Positions 11,143 through 22,139 of a stretch of DNA of 64,000 nucleotides are shown in pieces. Each line of letters starts with the position of its first letter. Within the stretch, counting starts at the first letter, position 1. The position numbers and the translations under genes were made by a program. The stretch is from Hymenopus coronatus (lineage: Eukaryota; Arthropoda; Insecta; Mantodea; Hymenopodidae), in assembly GCA_030762935.1 (NCBI GenBank), contig CM060888.1, forward strand, positions 117,315,468 through 117,379,467, in the 5' to 3' direction. The notes beneath the pieces are model-generated. The model had not been told where the DNA came from, searched no databases, and saw nothing but the letters and a program-made list of their open reading frames with translations.

Positions 11143-12640
11143 ATTAGAACAAAACCTTGCTTTAATGAATACATAACCAATTAGTGAATAATTCTAAAGT
11201 TTCCTAAATGATGGAGTTTAGGAACTAAGCTTACGAGATAAACCGTAAAAGAGAAGGTGTATAGGCAATAAAAATAATCATAATGTTATTCTCTGTATCA
11301 AATGCAATAAACCTTTATTAATCCATAGCCTTCGTGCACCTAAAAGTTTATTAGTAATATCATCTAAGCAAAATAAGCCTGAGGAACTTAAATTATTACA
11401 ACAAAAGTTATATAAAATCCTCAAATGTTATTAATCCTCCGTGTACCAATTACTGATATACATTTCATTTAAAAACTTAACCTCATCAAAATTATAAGTA
11501 CTTGAATTCCTGCGTCTTGGGGCAGTAGATTGGATCACGGTACTGCAATTTCCGATCATGGAATGCACAGGGGTACGACCCCACCATTTGGGGGCGGGTT
11601 CTGCCCGTGTACGAGTTGGCCGCTCAACTTCGTGGACCATATGACGATTGATAGCGAATTTTTGGCAGGAGGATGCTGACTTTATTACCTACACGCACTG
11701 GCTAAATCATAGCTCAAATCTGCGTGTGAATATGCGAGTGGGGCTGGCAGTTATTTTGTTAGTTGGTAGCCCAATGTTTTTGACAGGGATGGCCAACCCC
11801 GAACCATTTGCCATACAAACACTTCAGAGTTTGAAACGAATCTGTAGCCGGTAGACAATGACTGCAATTGCTGGTTCTTACAATTAGATAAATACATTTA
11901 TTATTTAGATTACATTAAAATAATATAAGAAAGTTGTATGTTTAATTACTTTGTATCTTCAATTAATTCGTTAAACTTTTGATTATCTACGAGAGAGCAT
12001 TTTTATCTGCGCCATCGTACATTTGTCAAACGAGTAGAATCAAACATAAACAAAGTTGTAGTTTCAAAGAAAGCTAATTATATGTTTTTAACAAAAAATG
12101 TAATGTTCAAAACCATATGTACAAGGCACAGATATTTCAAGAACATTTGAATATTGTAGTTGCAATTTCAACCTTATGCAAGTACTGCATGCATAGGATT
12201 TACAAAAATAGAAAAAAAAGGTTAAAATAATTTCCCGCCAAGTCGTTTACCCTTTAGATATTCTAGTAAGGAAATATACTTATTAAATTCCTTGTTTTCA
12301 TTTGTATTCTGGAGGGACAGTAAAGAGCAAAAATGATACAACTGCCTCTCTTGAAAATATCCCTCCCACAGTTCCAAATGCACGGTAAAGATTTTAATCA
12401 CGTGCTATTATCCTTGCAAATAGAAGTGAGCAATAAGTTGCGCAGTACAAGGAATTGGGGAAAGAGGCGGAGACTGAAAGCGATAGTCATGGGTATGTAA
12501 AGCACAAAGATATGGGCTGCCGGCCGACTGCAGCAATCAGATCATGCCACTGAGCTCTCGTCCACTTGCACGGATATTACATGTTTACTATATTTTGATT
12601 TCATCCTTGTTGATTAAGTTAATTTTAGTGTTTGTTTATT
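11143..12640. other. unassigned stretch
   Basis: Mostly AT-rich with no recognisable gene. The segment 11500-11870 has higher GC and short open frames on both strands without recognised domains. A short GC-rich spot at 12515-12560 has no identified role. Confidence 0.4.
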
Positions 12641-12793
12641 TATGTACTTCCTTGCAACAGGACATATATCCCATTTAAAAAGTGTCATTGTCAATAAAGA
12701 AGGCCAAATGTTTATATACAAGCTTAGAATATTTCATGATGTCTTTTCAATTGGGAATCTCTATCGGACCGACATCGTTTGCTGTAGGTTCCG

Positions 12794-13078
12794 TCATTCA
12801 TGGGCATTTATGTCACGTACACCGAACTTATATACATCTTCTGTCGTATGCGGAAGGTCAATAAGTACATGTGGTCCAGAACAATAAATGGTCATGCCTG
12901 CTGTCCTATTGTCGTCTAATAATAATATAATAGAGTAATATTTACTATTATCGTACAAAACAATGCTATTGGCACATGGCATATCGCATGTCCCTGAACA
13001 GTGATCCGTTAACGTAATCTTCGGTATTAATGACGTAGACGACGGTAGTGTAAAAATGATCCTGGTGGTAGAAAGCAT
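12794..13078 (-). other. unrecognised 94-codon frame, possibly a decayed coding fragment
   Basis: The minus frame starts MLSTTRIIF and contains a Cys cluster (HCSGTCDMPC), then hydrophobic and acidic stretches (SIILLLDDN) and YCSGPHVLIDLP. Beyond its stop a shifted frame continues as KDIMKYSKLVYKHLAFF (down to about 12660), which would fit a frameshifted remnant of a longer protein. I do not recognise the family. Start, splice sites and expression are unsupported, and chance remains possible because two plus-strand frames overlap. Confidence 0.25.
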
Positions 13079-13390
13079 CCTAAAATGCAGATATCATCAT
13101 GATCTTCGTCATCTTAATTGCGATGAGTCATCAGATTCATGTTTCCCCTCTCACGCAATGTTGTTTATTATCGTAAGGCAAATACTGATTCAATTTCAGT
13201 TGAGTGAATTCCAGCACATTTGAGCATTATTACATCTATTCCACTCACCATAATACAGTCATGAGTAATTTGATTGTACATAGTGATGAGTTTTCGAATT
13301 AAATTCCTCCTGATCTAGGAAATCACCTCTAGGTGTCGTAAAATACACCGAGGTGGGGTGATGAAACTCACGTACACATACCTATCAAGC

Positions 13391-13412
13391 CACCTACCTA
13401 CCTACCTACCTA
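13391..13412. repeat. (ACCT)n short tandem repeat
   Basis: About five tandem CCTA units between GCCA and GTGTATT. It is isolated and not attached to a recognised element. Confidence 0.8.
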
Positions 13413-13949
13413 GTGTATTAGTGTAGATTAGCATAGGTGTGTTTACAACCTGAAGGACTACATCATGTGTTGACATACTTCACATATTTAGTTTCACCAC
13501 TAAATTAAAATTATGGTCGTTTCAAATTAATAATTATTTAATAAAGAAATAATGATGAAATAGAGAAATAATTTCGATAAATAAATTCCTATATTAAAAT
13601 CAACGATTTTCGAGTGCATAAGTAACTAAATCTGTTGCTAGGTTAAAAGTCAAAGTAAAGGCAAGTTACTGGGAAGAAGCAATTAGCTCGATGCCATAGT
13701 AGCGAAGGTATGTGGGTTTCAAGAATCTCAGGAAGCAAGAATTTCATTATGCACAAGGTTCAATTCATCAAATTAACGTGTTCACAACCCTAAGGGACGC
13801 TTAGAGCATTGTTGGAAAATAATTAAGTAATTTTTGAAAACCTAACAAATGGAAAGCATACTTCGCATTCAGCAGACAAAGATAATATAATAGCGGTCTT
13901 AGTTGCTAATTATTATACAAATTGTCCTTTTTACTTTAGAATCTGCAAG
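13413..13949. other. unassigned AT-rich stretch
   Basis: No gene or repeat family is recognised. Confidence 0.5.
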
Positions 13950-14243
13950 GTAATCTCAAATTATGACAGCCCCAATGGCGATTTACAATGTTGTAAGTAC
14001 TTTCAGTCCTAGAATTCATAGTATAGCAACTATTATGGTGAATGGGTATTGGTTTGCGAGTCAGTTGAGAAATTTAATGCTATGCCGGTATTTTGCCACG
14101 GTAGTTCAGTGGAAGAGCAACTAGCTAGAGACCGGAAGATCCATGGTTCAAATCTCGGCAATGGCACTGAATTTTTCAGTCTAACTCTACCTATCCAACT
14201 GCTGTCCTACACACGACTTGTGTAAAAAACAATTAAATCAATG
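13950..14243 (+). mobile_element. tRNA-derived SINE, group C
   Basis: A leader shared with the other group C copies (ATCTCAAATTATGACA..CAATGTTGTAAGTACTTTCA) is followed by a tRNA-like unit: A-box-like TAGTTCAGTGGAAGAGC near 14102-14118 and B-box GGTTCAAATCTC at 14145-14156. The tail is CTACCTATCCAACTGC..ACACGACTTGTGT..CAATTAAATCAA. The tRNA-like unit lies inside the repeat, not at its edge. Confidence 0.7.
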
Positions 14244-14529
14244 TGGATCCAAGTTTCCGTTACTAAATCCTATGTTATTTGATATTACATTGATTTATTA
14301 AAAGACAGAAATATTTGAAACTTAGCAATATACAAAATTAGCCTCCTTGCCAGATTCGAGCACAAACCTTTTGTTATTATTATCGGAAATGCTCTCAGAT
14401 TAGCAGGGGCTCTTTAGTCAAGTTATCACTTCATCGACCCCCTTAGCGAGGTGCTAAGGCAGGTGGGAACATGGGCTTCTATATCGAAGAGGTCACAGAA
14501 CCAAGAAGGGAAGTTTTTTCCCATAGAGA
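14244..14529. other. unassigned stretch
   Basis: No recognised element apart from a transition to higher GC after about 14430. Confidence 0.4.
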
Positions 14530-14534
14530 GAGAT

Positions 14535-14657
14535 GGGGGCGGTTGCCATGACGACAGTGGAGTAGAGGCGCCAGAGTGGCGCCAGCAGGACCCCACGGCA
14601 CACTGCCTAATCCTCCTCCACGTTCATTCACAAGACTCTCCCCGTTTCCATAGTAAC
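14535..14657. promoter_or_regulatory. GC-box / X-box-like motif cluster with GGCGCC hairpin
   Basis: GGGGGCGG (14535-14542) runs into GTTGCCATGACGAC (14542-14555), which resembles an RFX X-box half. A perfect hairpin GGCGCCA-GAG-TGGCGCC follows at 14567-14583, and GTTTCCATAGTAAC (14644-14657) fits the RFX consensus GTNRCC-N2-RGYAAC in most positions. It could be a promoter or enhancer. No adjoining exon is recognised, so function is inference. Confidence 0.3.
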
Positions 14658-14884
14658 GTTATCCCTTTTCTGCAGCTATTATGCGTTTTAAATCCCACAC
14701 AATTTGAATGAAATGAATGTTAATGCTCTAAACCTCATTTAAGATCACGAAAAGAGAGAAGGAAAAGGAAGAACTTTTTAAACATAAGAGCAACGATATC
14801 AAGAATATTATTACGTGTAGGTATCTATTTAAGCCACAATGACATCTCACATTAAAGGGAGTGGCTTAAGATTCCAGGATGAAT

Positions 14885-15180
14885 ATCACCCTCCATTGTT
14901 GAATGGTTACCATGCTAACTTCATATACCCAAGGTCGCGGGTTCAAACCCGGCGGAGGACGATGGATTTTTTCGGGTGTAAAAATCCTTAGTATGGCTTC
15001 CTTCGGAAGGAAAGTAGCCGTTGGTCCCGTGTCGTAGATTTACGGCACGTAAAAGAACCTCAAGCCTGATAGAGAGGCCTCTGAGCAAAATTAAGCGGTT
15101 TTTCACGCCCAATTTAGAATGGGAAGCTGAGAACCACAGTAGTGAAAGAGCGTCCACAAATAACACGCCATTTATATTGT
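14885..15180 (+). mobile_element. tRNA-derived SINE, group B
   Basis: A tRNA-like head (TTGAATGGTTACCATGCTAA.. and B-box GGGTTCAAACCC at 14939-14950) is joined to the group B body: CTTCCTTCGGAAGG, GGTCCCGTGTCGTAGATTTA, CACGTAAAAGAACCTCAAGC, GAGGCCTCTGAGC. This is the most complete copy of group B in the window. The small frames on both strands inside it are not genes. Confidence 0.75.
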
Positions 15181-15448
15181 TTTATTCCAGGTTGAAAATC
15201 AAACTTTCATTTAGCAGGATAAATAAATGCGTGGAAGTTACTATATGTTGTAGAACAAATTCAAATGTGTTTTGTATTAAATATTTTATTCATTGTATTC
15301 TTTTCATTTTGATTCTGAAGTAATTAATCCATGTTTAATTACAAGTCAATTTAATTCATCTAGGTCGTGTAAATAACAAGTATCCGAAAAAAAATTTAAA
15401 TTGTTACAAATAATATTAAATTGCTAAATTTATTGATCTTACCATAAT

Positions 15449-16198
15449 TTTCACCGGAAATACATGCTTTAGGTCCCCTTTATCTAAAAAATGCATTTTT
15501 GGAAAAAGGTCCGTGCTTGTATGTGTGTGTCCGTGTGTCTGTGAACACGATAACTCAAAAACGGAAAGTCGGTAAAATACCAAACTTGGTATTTAGTATC
15601 TTCCAGGGATGCGACACGAAGATTTTGAGAAAAATCCCCCAACCCCCAACTACCCTTTACATGGAAAATTTTTCGAAAATGGCTCTTAACGATTTTGATT
15701 ACAATTTCGTATATTAAAGTTATTTACCTGACAAATATAATGTATGTCTTGAATTTTCTGGGAATACCCTCTGAAGAGTACTTCATTATGGATGAATTTT
15801 ACGGAATTTTGAATAACTGCTAAACCGTAAGAGATAGACAAAAACTTACTGCACGAAAAATGTAGATCACGTTAAGACACACAATTTATGTTATATACAT
15901 GTTTTCGTGGTGTTCATCGTTTTTGTAACATTCCTTGTTTTTGGTTTCTGCTTTGAAAAACTTATACTTTTCTCACACAGGAATTTGTCAACTGCTGTCC
16001 ATACAAACAAAGGAACATCAGTCACAGAGCAACCAGCTTTTGACTGTCACTTTAACGCTTCTACTTACAAGGAAGCAAGTAGTAAGACTATTTCTACTAC
16101 TTTTTTTCTGATTAGCATGAAGTAAATAGAAATATATGCTTTTAAGAATAATTTATTGTAGAGATGTAGAGAAAGTCATGTGAAAGGTGCACATCAGA
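15449..16198 (-). mobile_element. GPE element, minus copy lacking the palindrome
   Basis: It begins abruptly at ATTTTCACCGGAAATA, so the palindromic terminus is missing, and ends at CACATCAGA (16198). The microsatellite is short (GTATGTGTGTGTCC). The body is well conserved, including AAACTTGGTATTT and CCCCCAACCCCCAACTACCC. Confidence 0.88.
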
Positions 16199-16780
16199 TT
16201 TTTTTTTTCAGTAATGTTCATGTTTTATAGTGTATAGATAAGCGATTTTTAAATTTTAAGTAACTAAAGTAGCGAAAAAGAAAGAACGTATATACAACTA
16301 TTTGTAGTGTAAAGTCACAGTTCCTTTCATTTTCATTATAATTCCTTGATACAGGGTTAAGAAAGCTATATTAAGGTGAAAGTATTCCTGATATTTCTCT
16401 CTCTCTCAGTGTTGGGCAGTTCTTTAATGCTTTGGAAGGTTCTATGAAACAATATTCTGTTACAACTTGTACTAAAACCGACTAATTGTTCGTACATTGC
16501 AGTCTACATCCCTCTCAACTAGCGGTGGTTGAAAGCCAATTTACTTGGAGATTGGGCAGGAGAAGTGGCCCTTCGGCGTTACGCAATAAACCTAATGCTC
16601 TAAAGAAGTAAAAAACCAAGAAATTTGCACTTTTTGTGGTTAGGCTTTAGCATAACTTTTCTACTGCAACCTTTAGCGGTTTGCTTCATAACTATACACA
16701 ACTCAATAGACATGTATATTTAGATTCGCTGCTTTCATTAGCAGTTAATAACAAACATTCTGTACAAATTTTACCAAATT
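16199..16780. other. unassigned stretch
   Basis: Contains a short CT tract near 16399-16410. No gene or known repeat is recognised. Confidence 0.45.
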
Positions 16781-16789
16781 GGACTTAAC

Positions 16790-17058
16790 TATGGCACGAA
16801 AATAAAGAAAAATAAAAAGGAACATTGGATAGGTAGAGTCAGACCAAGAAATGTAATGCCATAGCCGGGATTTGAGCCACGGATCTCCCGATCTCAACAC
16901 TGAGCTATCATGGTAATATGCAAGTACAGCATTAAACTTCTCAACCGACTCGCATGTTTCCCGGTAAACCAAAAGGTGATCTCATATTATTTTGAGATGA
17001 CAAACCCAATATTGACTTACAATGTTTTAAGTACTTCAAGACCCAAGATTCAATATAT
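16790..17058 (-). mobile_element. tRNA-derived SINE, group C
   Basis: Reverse-complement group C copy. The tail region (GGATAGGTAGAGTCAGAC) comes first, then the reversed B-box gggatttgagcc at 16868-16879 and reversed A-box (CACTGAGCTATCATGG). The shared leader follows, with GGTGATCTCATATTATTTTG and CTTACAATGTTTTAAGTACT. Confidence 0.7.
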
Positions 17059-17387
17059 TCAATAGTATAGCTAACTATTATTGACAATATTCTGTGAGAA
17101 AACAATTACATTATGACAGTTGGTTATACTCTTATACTTTTCTCAAACAGGAAGTCCTCCGTGTTTCTTTTGTTTTAATCCGTGTTATGGAAAGAGGTGA
17201 ATTTCAATGACAATCGCATAGCGATAGCTTTTAAGACATTTAACTAACGATTTAGCATAGAGTATTCCAGTAGTTCCCTTCTACGACCGTCTGAGACTGG
17301 CTTTCGGAAACTCGTGGAATCGGTTTACCGCGGCCAACCTCTGGTCAAGAGTCAGCAGCATGGGTTTTTTCGGTGTTTACTCGAGTA

Positions 17388-17426
<39 letters not shown>
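17388..17426. repeat. (AAT)n microsatellite
   Basis: Thirteen AAT units directly abutting the mitochondrial-like segment that starts at 17427. Confidence 0.95.
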
Positions 17427-17596
17427 CAAACCATTCAAAGACTAACATTTACTATTTTATTACGTATCTGCTTTACTGCATTACGGTCATTTGAATATAT
17501 TGAAGCACCATTTACTATTGCAGATTCAGTTTTTGGTTCAACCTTTTTTGTAGCAACTGGATTTCATGGACTTCATGTAAGCATCGTAACTACATG
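17427..17596 (+). pseudogene. COX3: NUMT: fragment of mitochondrial cytochrome c oxidase subunit III
   Basis: The plus frame reads [20 protein letters not shown] followed by [10 protein letters not shown], the highly conserved central part of animal COX3 (a membrane helix of the oxidase with the EAPF and TGFHGLHV motifs). About 56 codons are preserved. The frame opens [12 protein letters not shown]; its AGA codon at 17439 would read Ser in invertebrate mitochondrial code, which suits a mitochondrial origin. Similarity fades after HVSIVTT. Changed residues (LRICF, LRSFEY) indicate nuclear decay. It lies inside broken GPE sequence. Confidence 0.92.
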
Positions 17597-17898
17597 TCAC
17601 GAGGCGAATTCTGGGGAGGTTTCTTCATTACTCCGAAATTCCTATCTCTTCGTTTCATTTCCATTTTATCCAAACAGTTTTTTTCAGGTTTGTAAGTGCC
17701 GGTGAAGATTGCGGTGATGGCGCCCTCTCGTGGAGGTGACTGCGTTATGGAAATTTAGCTTTTGACGACGGGATGGCGTTGGTAGTCATCTGTACTCTAA
17801 GGACGTTTGGTCAGTGCTGAGGCGTGGGCTCCTAGCGCTTCGCGCACGGAGATAAACTGCTTGGAAGCTACACTATGCCACACACACACACACACACA
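17597..17898. other. GC-richer unassigned segment
   Basis: Clearly higher GC and CpG than its surroundings (for example GATGGCGCCCTCTCGTGG and CTAGCGCTTCGCGCACGG), ending in a CA tract at 17880-17898. No coding frame or known repeat is recognised. It may be part of whatever brought the NUMT here. Confidence 0.4.
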
Positions 17899-17987
17899 CT
17901 AGTTCACAAGACTATTTTGATCATAGCATGGAGCAGGAAGAAAAATAATCCTTTGTAGAGAAATTCATGTGAGTGGAATATCAGATT

Positions 17988-19144
17988 TGTGTAATATTTA
18001 CAAATATCTGATACAGAAAGTTTTTAAATTCAATAAATAGGGATCAATCTAAATGGGAAAGTCAGGATTGTCAATGCTTTACGTTTTCGCATGTAGGCCT
18101 CAGTTTTTACGGGCTCACAGATTTATTTCTGGTCAGTTTATATTATATACCAGTCACACTCAGGCATTATTATGAAAATTGTTCTTCTAAATGCATATAA
18201 AATAATTTAAACTGCTGTAGATGAAAATTTGAAAATTCTATACAATTTTCAAAAAATTATAAAACTAATCGTTGAAAATTGGTGAACAATATTTGAGTTC
18301 ATAGATAATTATAATATGGTTTAATATTTTTGCACTTAAAATTATAATTTCTCTCTGCTAATTTGGCTCTTACGTGTACAATTTTTAAAGCGGATACAAA
18401 TAGGTTCTAAGCCCTCACATACAAACTCGTTTCCAAAGAGAAATTCTCTCTTTCCGAGATGTTTTTATACAGGCCAACTATTGAGTATCTTTTAATCATA
18501 CGTAATCCGCCTGCGGTGCCATTAGTAGTTAAACACTACAAAAAAATGTCATACGTAAAATGGCTGCTCTCTCTATTTTACCAATTTCAGAGATGCCGAA
18601 AGAACGTCTTTTAACGGAGTATTTCGCTCTTTAAGCCTGCCTTTGCTTTTCCTGGTTAATGCGCTTATCTATAATTCATTTTTGTTACTCTTGCCGTTTT
18701 CTAAACCACTTACCTCAAGCAAAACATCCGCTTTTGTTTCAGACATTTCCGTTGAGTTTATTAAAACTTTACTACTATTTAGAGAGGGGAATCATCATAA
18801 AGGGTTACTCTGTAATATTGCTGAGAGATATATTGTGCTCCAACTTAGAATTGGGACCTTTCAGAGATTGTAGATTTAAAACGACAAAACATAAACGTAA
18901 CGCATTTAAGATGTTTAAGGCTTTGTTATCTAGTTCTCAATTTATTTTAACGCTTTTTTTAAAGTTCGTAATTTAAAATCCGTTTTTCTACAACGTGTTT
19001 TAAAATCCGTAGGTTAATAACAAAATATATTCAATACTTAAACTTGTAAGATTTGAACGCCAGGATAGAAAATATGATTGTAGAATTCTGAGTTTTATAA
19101 ATGCAGTTGTTTAGCTATGGGTTTTGTTGTATAACCTCCTCTTG
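17988..19144. other. unassigned AT-rich stretch
   Basis: Contains overlapping 76- and 105-codon frames (18643-18976) with no domain, signal or splice support. No repeat family is recognised. Confidence 0.45.
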
Positions 19145-19354
19145 TACCAGTGAGCCATACTGTCCCATATTTGACAGATATTGATTCCGGCGTTTAAAGA
19201 GTTCCAGAACTCAAGTTAAGGCTATTTCAAGTTAAAACGTGTCAGTGAAGTACTGACCCTCTCAATGAGCACGATTCGCTCACCGTCTCCAGTGCCACAG
19301 TAACAGGTTTTAGCTTGAAACACGATAAATATGGGGCAGTTGGTCCACCTGGTA
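19145..19354. mobile_element. short TIR element (MITE-like, TACC family), 210 bp
   Basis: Begins TACCAGTGAGCCATACTGTC and ends in the inverted GGCAGTTGGTCCACCTGGTA. It also shares the inner motif AAGAGTTCCAGAACTC with the copies at 28475 and 45400. It has no coding capacity. No clear target duplication is seen for this copy. Confidence 0.7.
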
Positions 19355-19481
19355 TAATTTATAAGCATAAACAGACAATTTATATGCATTTTAATCATTT
19401 TAACCACATTTAGTTTAAAATTCGGAACGGATAGTTAAAGTGAAGACCCTAACATGCGATGCGTATCTCCTGAATTAAAAA

Positions 19482-20276
19482 TCTGATGTGTTCCATTCAC
19501 ATGACTTTCTCTACATCGCTGTAACAAATTATTGTTAAAAGGCATATTCAATCTACGTTATGATAATCGAGATAAACATTAGCAGAAATTGTCTTAATTA
19601 TTTGCTTCCTTGTAAGTAGAAGGGAAATAAGGGAATACACTAGGTAAAAACAATAGTCAAATATTTTAAACGCTGGTTGCCATGTCCGTTTCTATGCAGG
19701 GCCAGAAGTTTACAACTTTCCGTGTGAGAAAATATTAAGTATTTCAAATCTGAAACAAATAACAAGAAATATCTCAGATACTCCACGAAAATTTTTGTGT
19801 GACATAACTTGTGTATTTTAACGTGATCTACATTTTTTGTGCAGTAAGTTTTTGTCTATCTTTTATGGTTAATTCAGCAAAATTAACTCAGAGGTCTTTA
19901 AAGGCTATTCCCAGAAAATTCAAGATATATGATTTATTTGCCCTATAAATATCTTTAATATACGGTTTTCTAATCATTAGAGCCACTTTTGAAAACAACA
20001 ACATTTTCGAAATTTTTCCCATTTAAAGGGTAGTTTGGGGTGGGAAGATTTTTCTCAAAAATTTTGTGTCGCATCTCTGGAAGATACTAAACTTAAATAT
20101 CAATTTTCTTTTTTGAGTTATCGTGTTTATGGACACGCGGACACTCTGACACACACGGACCTTTTTCTAAAAGTTCCTTTTCTGGATACAGGGGACCGTA
20201 AAACGTATATTTCCGGTGATATATAATTATCAAATTTTTGGGTGGAATTTCTGTACATTGTACGTGTAGAGAAAGC
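19482..20276 (+). mobile_element. GPE element, plus copy
   Basis: Starts with the consensus TCTGATGTGTTCC end after AAAAA and ends GTAGAGAAAGCA. The palindrome has collapsed to CTGTACATTGTACG and the microsatellite is only about four CA units near 20150. Confidence 0.9.
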
Positions 20277-20311
20277 AAAATAGGGGTTCTTGAATAAGGC
20301 CTTTGTGTGTG

Positions 20312-20490
20312 TGTCTTTCGCTTTAGTGCACTTCCTTATTTTCCTTCTGCTTGTAAGGAACTATATAAAAATACCAGTTCTGCTAATGTTTATCTTAAAT
20401 AACATGAAGCAAATAGAAGAATAAGCCTTTGTAAACATATTTTATTGCAGAATAGATAGAGAAAGTCATATGAATGGAACATAGTCCCCT
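20312..20490 (-). mobile_element. GPE fragment
   Basis: Only the TCTGATG-proximal part of a minus copy: CTTCCTTATTTTCC, AATAACATGAAGCAAATAGA, and the end AGAGAAAGTCATATGAATGG. Confidence 0.65.
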
Positions 20491-20662
20491 AATATCTCGC
20501 CTTGCTAGTGCACTTTAGAGAAACGCATTTACAGAAACAGCTTATACATGGGTAGGTATATATAGATGACGTACAGACTCGAAAGGAAATGAGTTTGTGA
20601 AAGCTTCATCAACCCCTCTTCTTTCGAAAACGGGCTAAAATGCAAGCCAGCATATGAAGCGG

Positions 20663-20800
20663 TATAAATTCGTTTTCGTCACATCCTATTGGACAACTGG
20701 CAGTTCCGTAACAACATGCATTACCTACATCAGAGCTGTAACAATGGGGCGGAAACTGCAGCCCTGTAACCATAGCAACCATTGAATCTGCATGACGTCA
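20663..20800. promoter_or_regulatory. promoter-like cluster: TATAAA, ATTGG, GC box, RFX X-box, CRE
   Basis: TATAAA 20663-20668; inverted CCAAT (ATTGG) 20688-20692; GGGGCGG 20746-20752; GTAACCATAGCAAC 20766-20779, an excellent match to the RFX X-box consensus; and the palindromic cAMP-response element TGACGTCA at 20793-20800. X-box and CRE 13 bp apart is a composite seen in regulated promoters of other animals. No downstream gene is visible, because GPE sequence starts at 20864. Confidence 0.4.
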
Positions 20801-20863
20801 CAAGAGAGTTGGCTTGGCCTGATTCTCTTTCGTTAAACTGTCAACGCTTTAATGTTTCATTTT

Positions 20864-20993
20864 TACATTCTCTAGCATATATCTACAATGCACATAGCGG
20901 ATAGAGAAGGTATGTACTCCTTTAAAAATTTGATACCGAGATTTCACCGGAAGTATGAACATGTTTTAAATCTAAAAAAAAACAATACATTTT
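20864..20993 (-). mobile_element. GPE fragment, palindromic end only
   Basis: A minus fragment with a diverged palindromic end (TACATTCTCTAGC) and the TTTGATACCGAGATTTCACC block. It is cut off in an A-rich run where the next minus copy begins. Confidence 0.75.
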
Positions 20994-21896
20994 TACTACA
21001 TATAGCGCATACGAACAACATACATACCTACTAGATGAGAAGGTATTATATTCTACCCAAAAATTCGAAACCTAATTTCAGCGGAAATATGTATATTTCG
21101 AAACCTTCTGAATCTATAGAAAACATTTTTATAAAGATGTTTTTGTGTATGTGTGTTTCTTTGTGCAACATACGTCAAAAACGAAAAGTGGATTAAATAC
21201 CAAACTTGGTATTTAAGTTCAGTATCTTCCAATAATGGGACCCAAAGATTTTAAAGAAAATTACCCCACTCCCAATTACCCTTTTAAATGAAACATTTTT
21301 TAAAAATATTCCAATTCTCAATAATGGTTTTTAACGATAAAATGTCATAAGGTTGAAGATATTTTCATGACAAACAAAATGTATATCTTGAATTTTTTGG
21401 GAATAGCCTCTGAAGACCTCTTCAATCTGGATGGTTTCTATTACCTTTTGAATAACTGGTAAACCACAAGAGATGGATAAAAGCTTAAAGCAGAAAAAGA
21501 ATTATATCTCGTTAAATCACGTAATTTATGTCCCATACATTTTTTATGGAATTAATGGCTTTTGTGATATTCCGTGTTATTGGTTTCAATTTCAAAAAAC
21601 TTAAACTTTTTTCAAACGTAGGTAGTCTTTCTTTCTTCTGTTTTGTTAGCTGTTGGTGAACAAAGAGAACGGAATTTAAATTTTTTCACATATTGCCCAG
21701 CTTTAAAAGGAATTGACCATCACTTTAGCCTAATGAATTCCCTTATTTCCCTTCTGCTTACAAAGAATAATGTAATACGGCCAACTCTGATAATGTTTAT
21801 CTCGATTAGTATGATGTAGATAAAAGTATAGCCGTTTATAAGAAAAGTTTGTTTGCGGAACAGCTAGAGAAAGTAATGTGAATGGAACACATCAGA
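20994..21896 (-). mobile_element. GPE element, minus copy (903 bp)
   Basis: A full-length but diverged minus copy joined in direct orientation to the preceding fragment. The palindrome is badly degraded (GCGCATACGAACAACATAC) and the microsatellite is reduced to GTGTATGTGTGT. AAATACCAAACTTGGTATTT and the CACATCAGA end are intact. Confidence 0.88.
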
Positions 21897-22139
21897 TTTT
21901 TCAACTACGTTCCACACATGCAAATGTGAAGTGAATTATATACTTGAATGCATAATGGAAAATACAAGATCGGGCTTTTAAAGTGTAAGTTTCTGATATT
22001 GTACATTAAAGTGTAACAGATCTGATGTGTTACATTCACAAGATTTTCTCTATTCACTCTACCACAACCTATTTTTAAAAAAGCTTGTTTTCTGTCTACT
22101 TTCTGTTCTAAATGAACATATACTTCACATAAACATTTT

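Larger units (their letters stand above)
17129..17987 (-). mobile_element. GPE fragment split by unrelated sequence
   Basis: Two minus fragments, 17129-17290 (CTTATACTTTTCTCAAACAGG onward) and about 17899-17987 (ending GTGAGTGGAATATCAGA), are parts of one GPE copy. About 600 bp of unrelated sequence separates them, including the COX3-like segment, an AAT repeat and a GC-richer piece. Both the palindromic end and the microsatellite are missing. Confidence 0.6.

Noticed and set aside
14651..14657. telomeric or satellite DNA anywhere in the window
   Set aside because: I looked for TTAGG-type arrays and long tandem satellites and saw none. Only microsatellites are present.
17373..17705. 110-codon frame as a nuclear gene
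   Set aside because: The Asn run is the AAT repeat, the middle is a mitochondrial COX3 fragment, and the end is unrelated.
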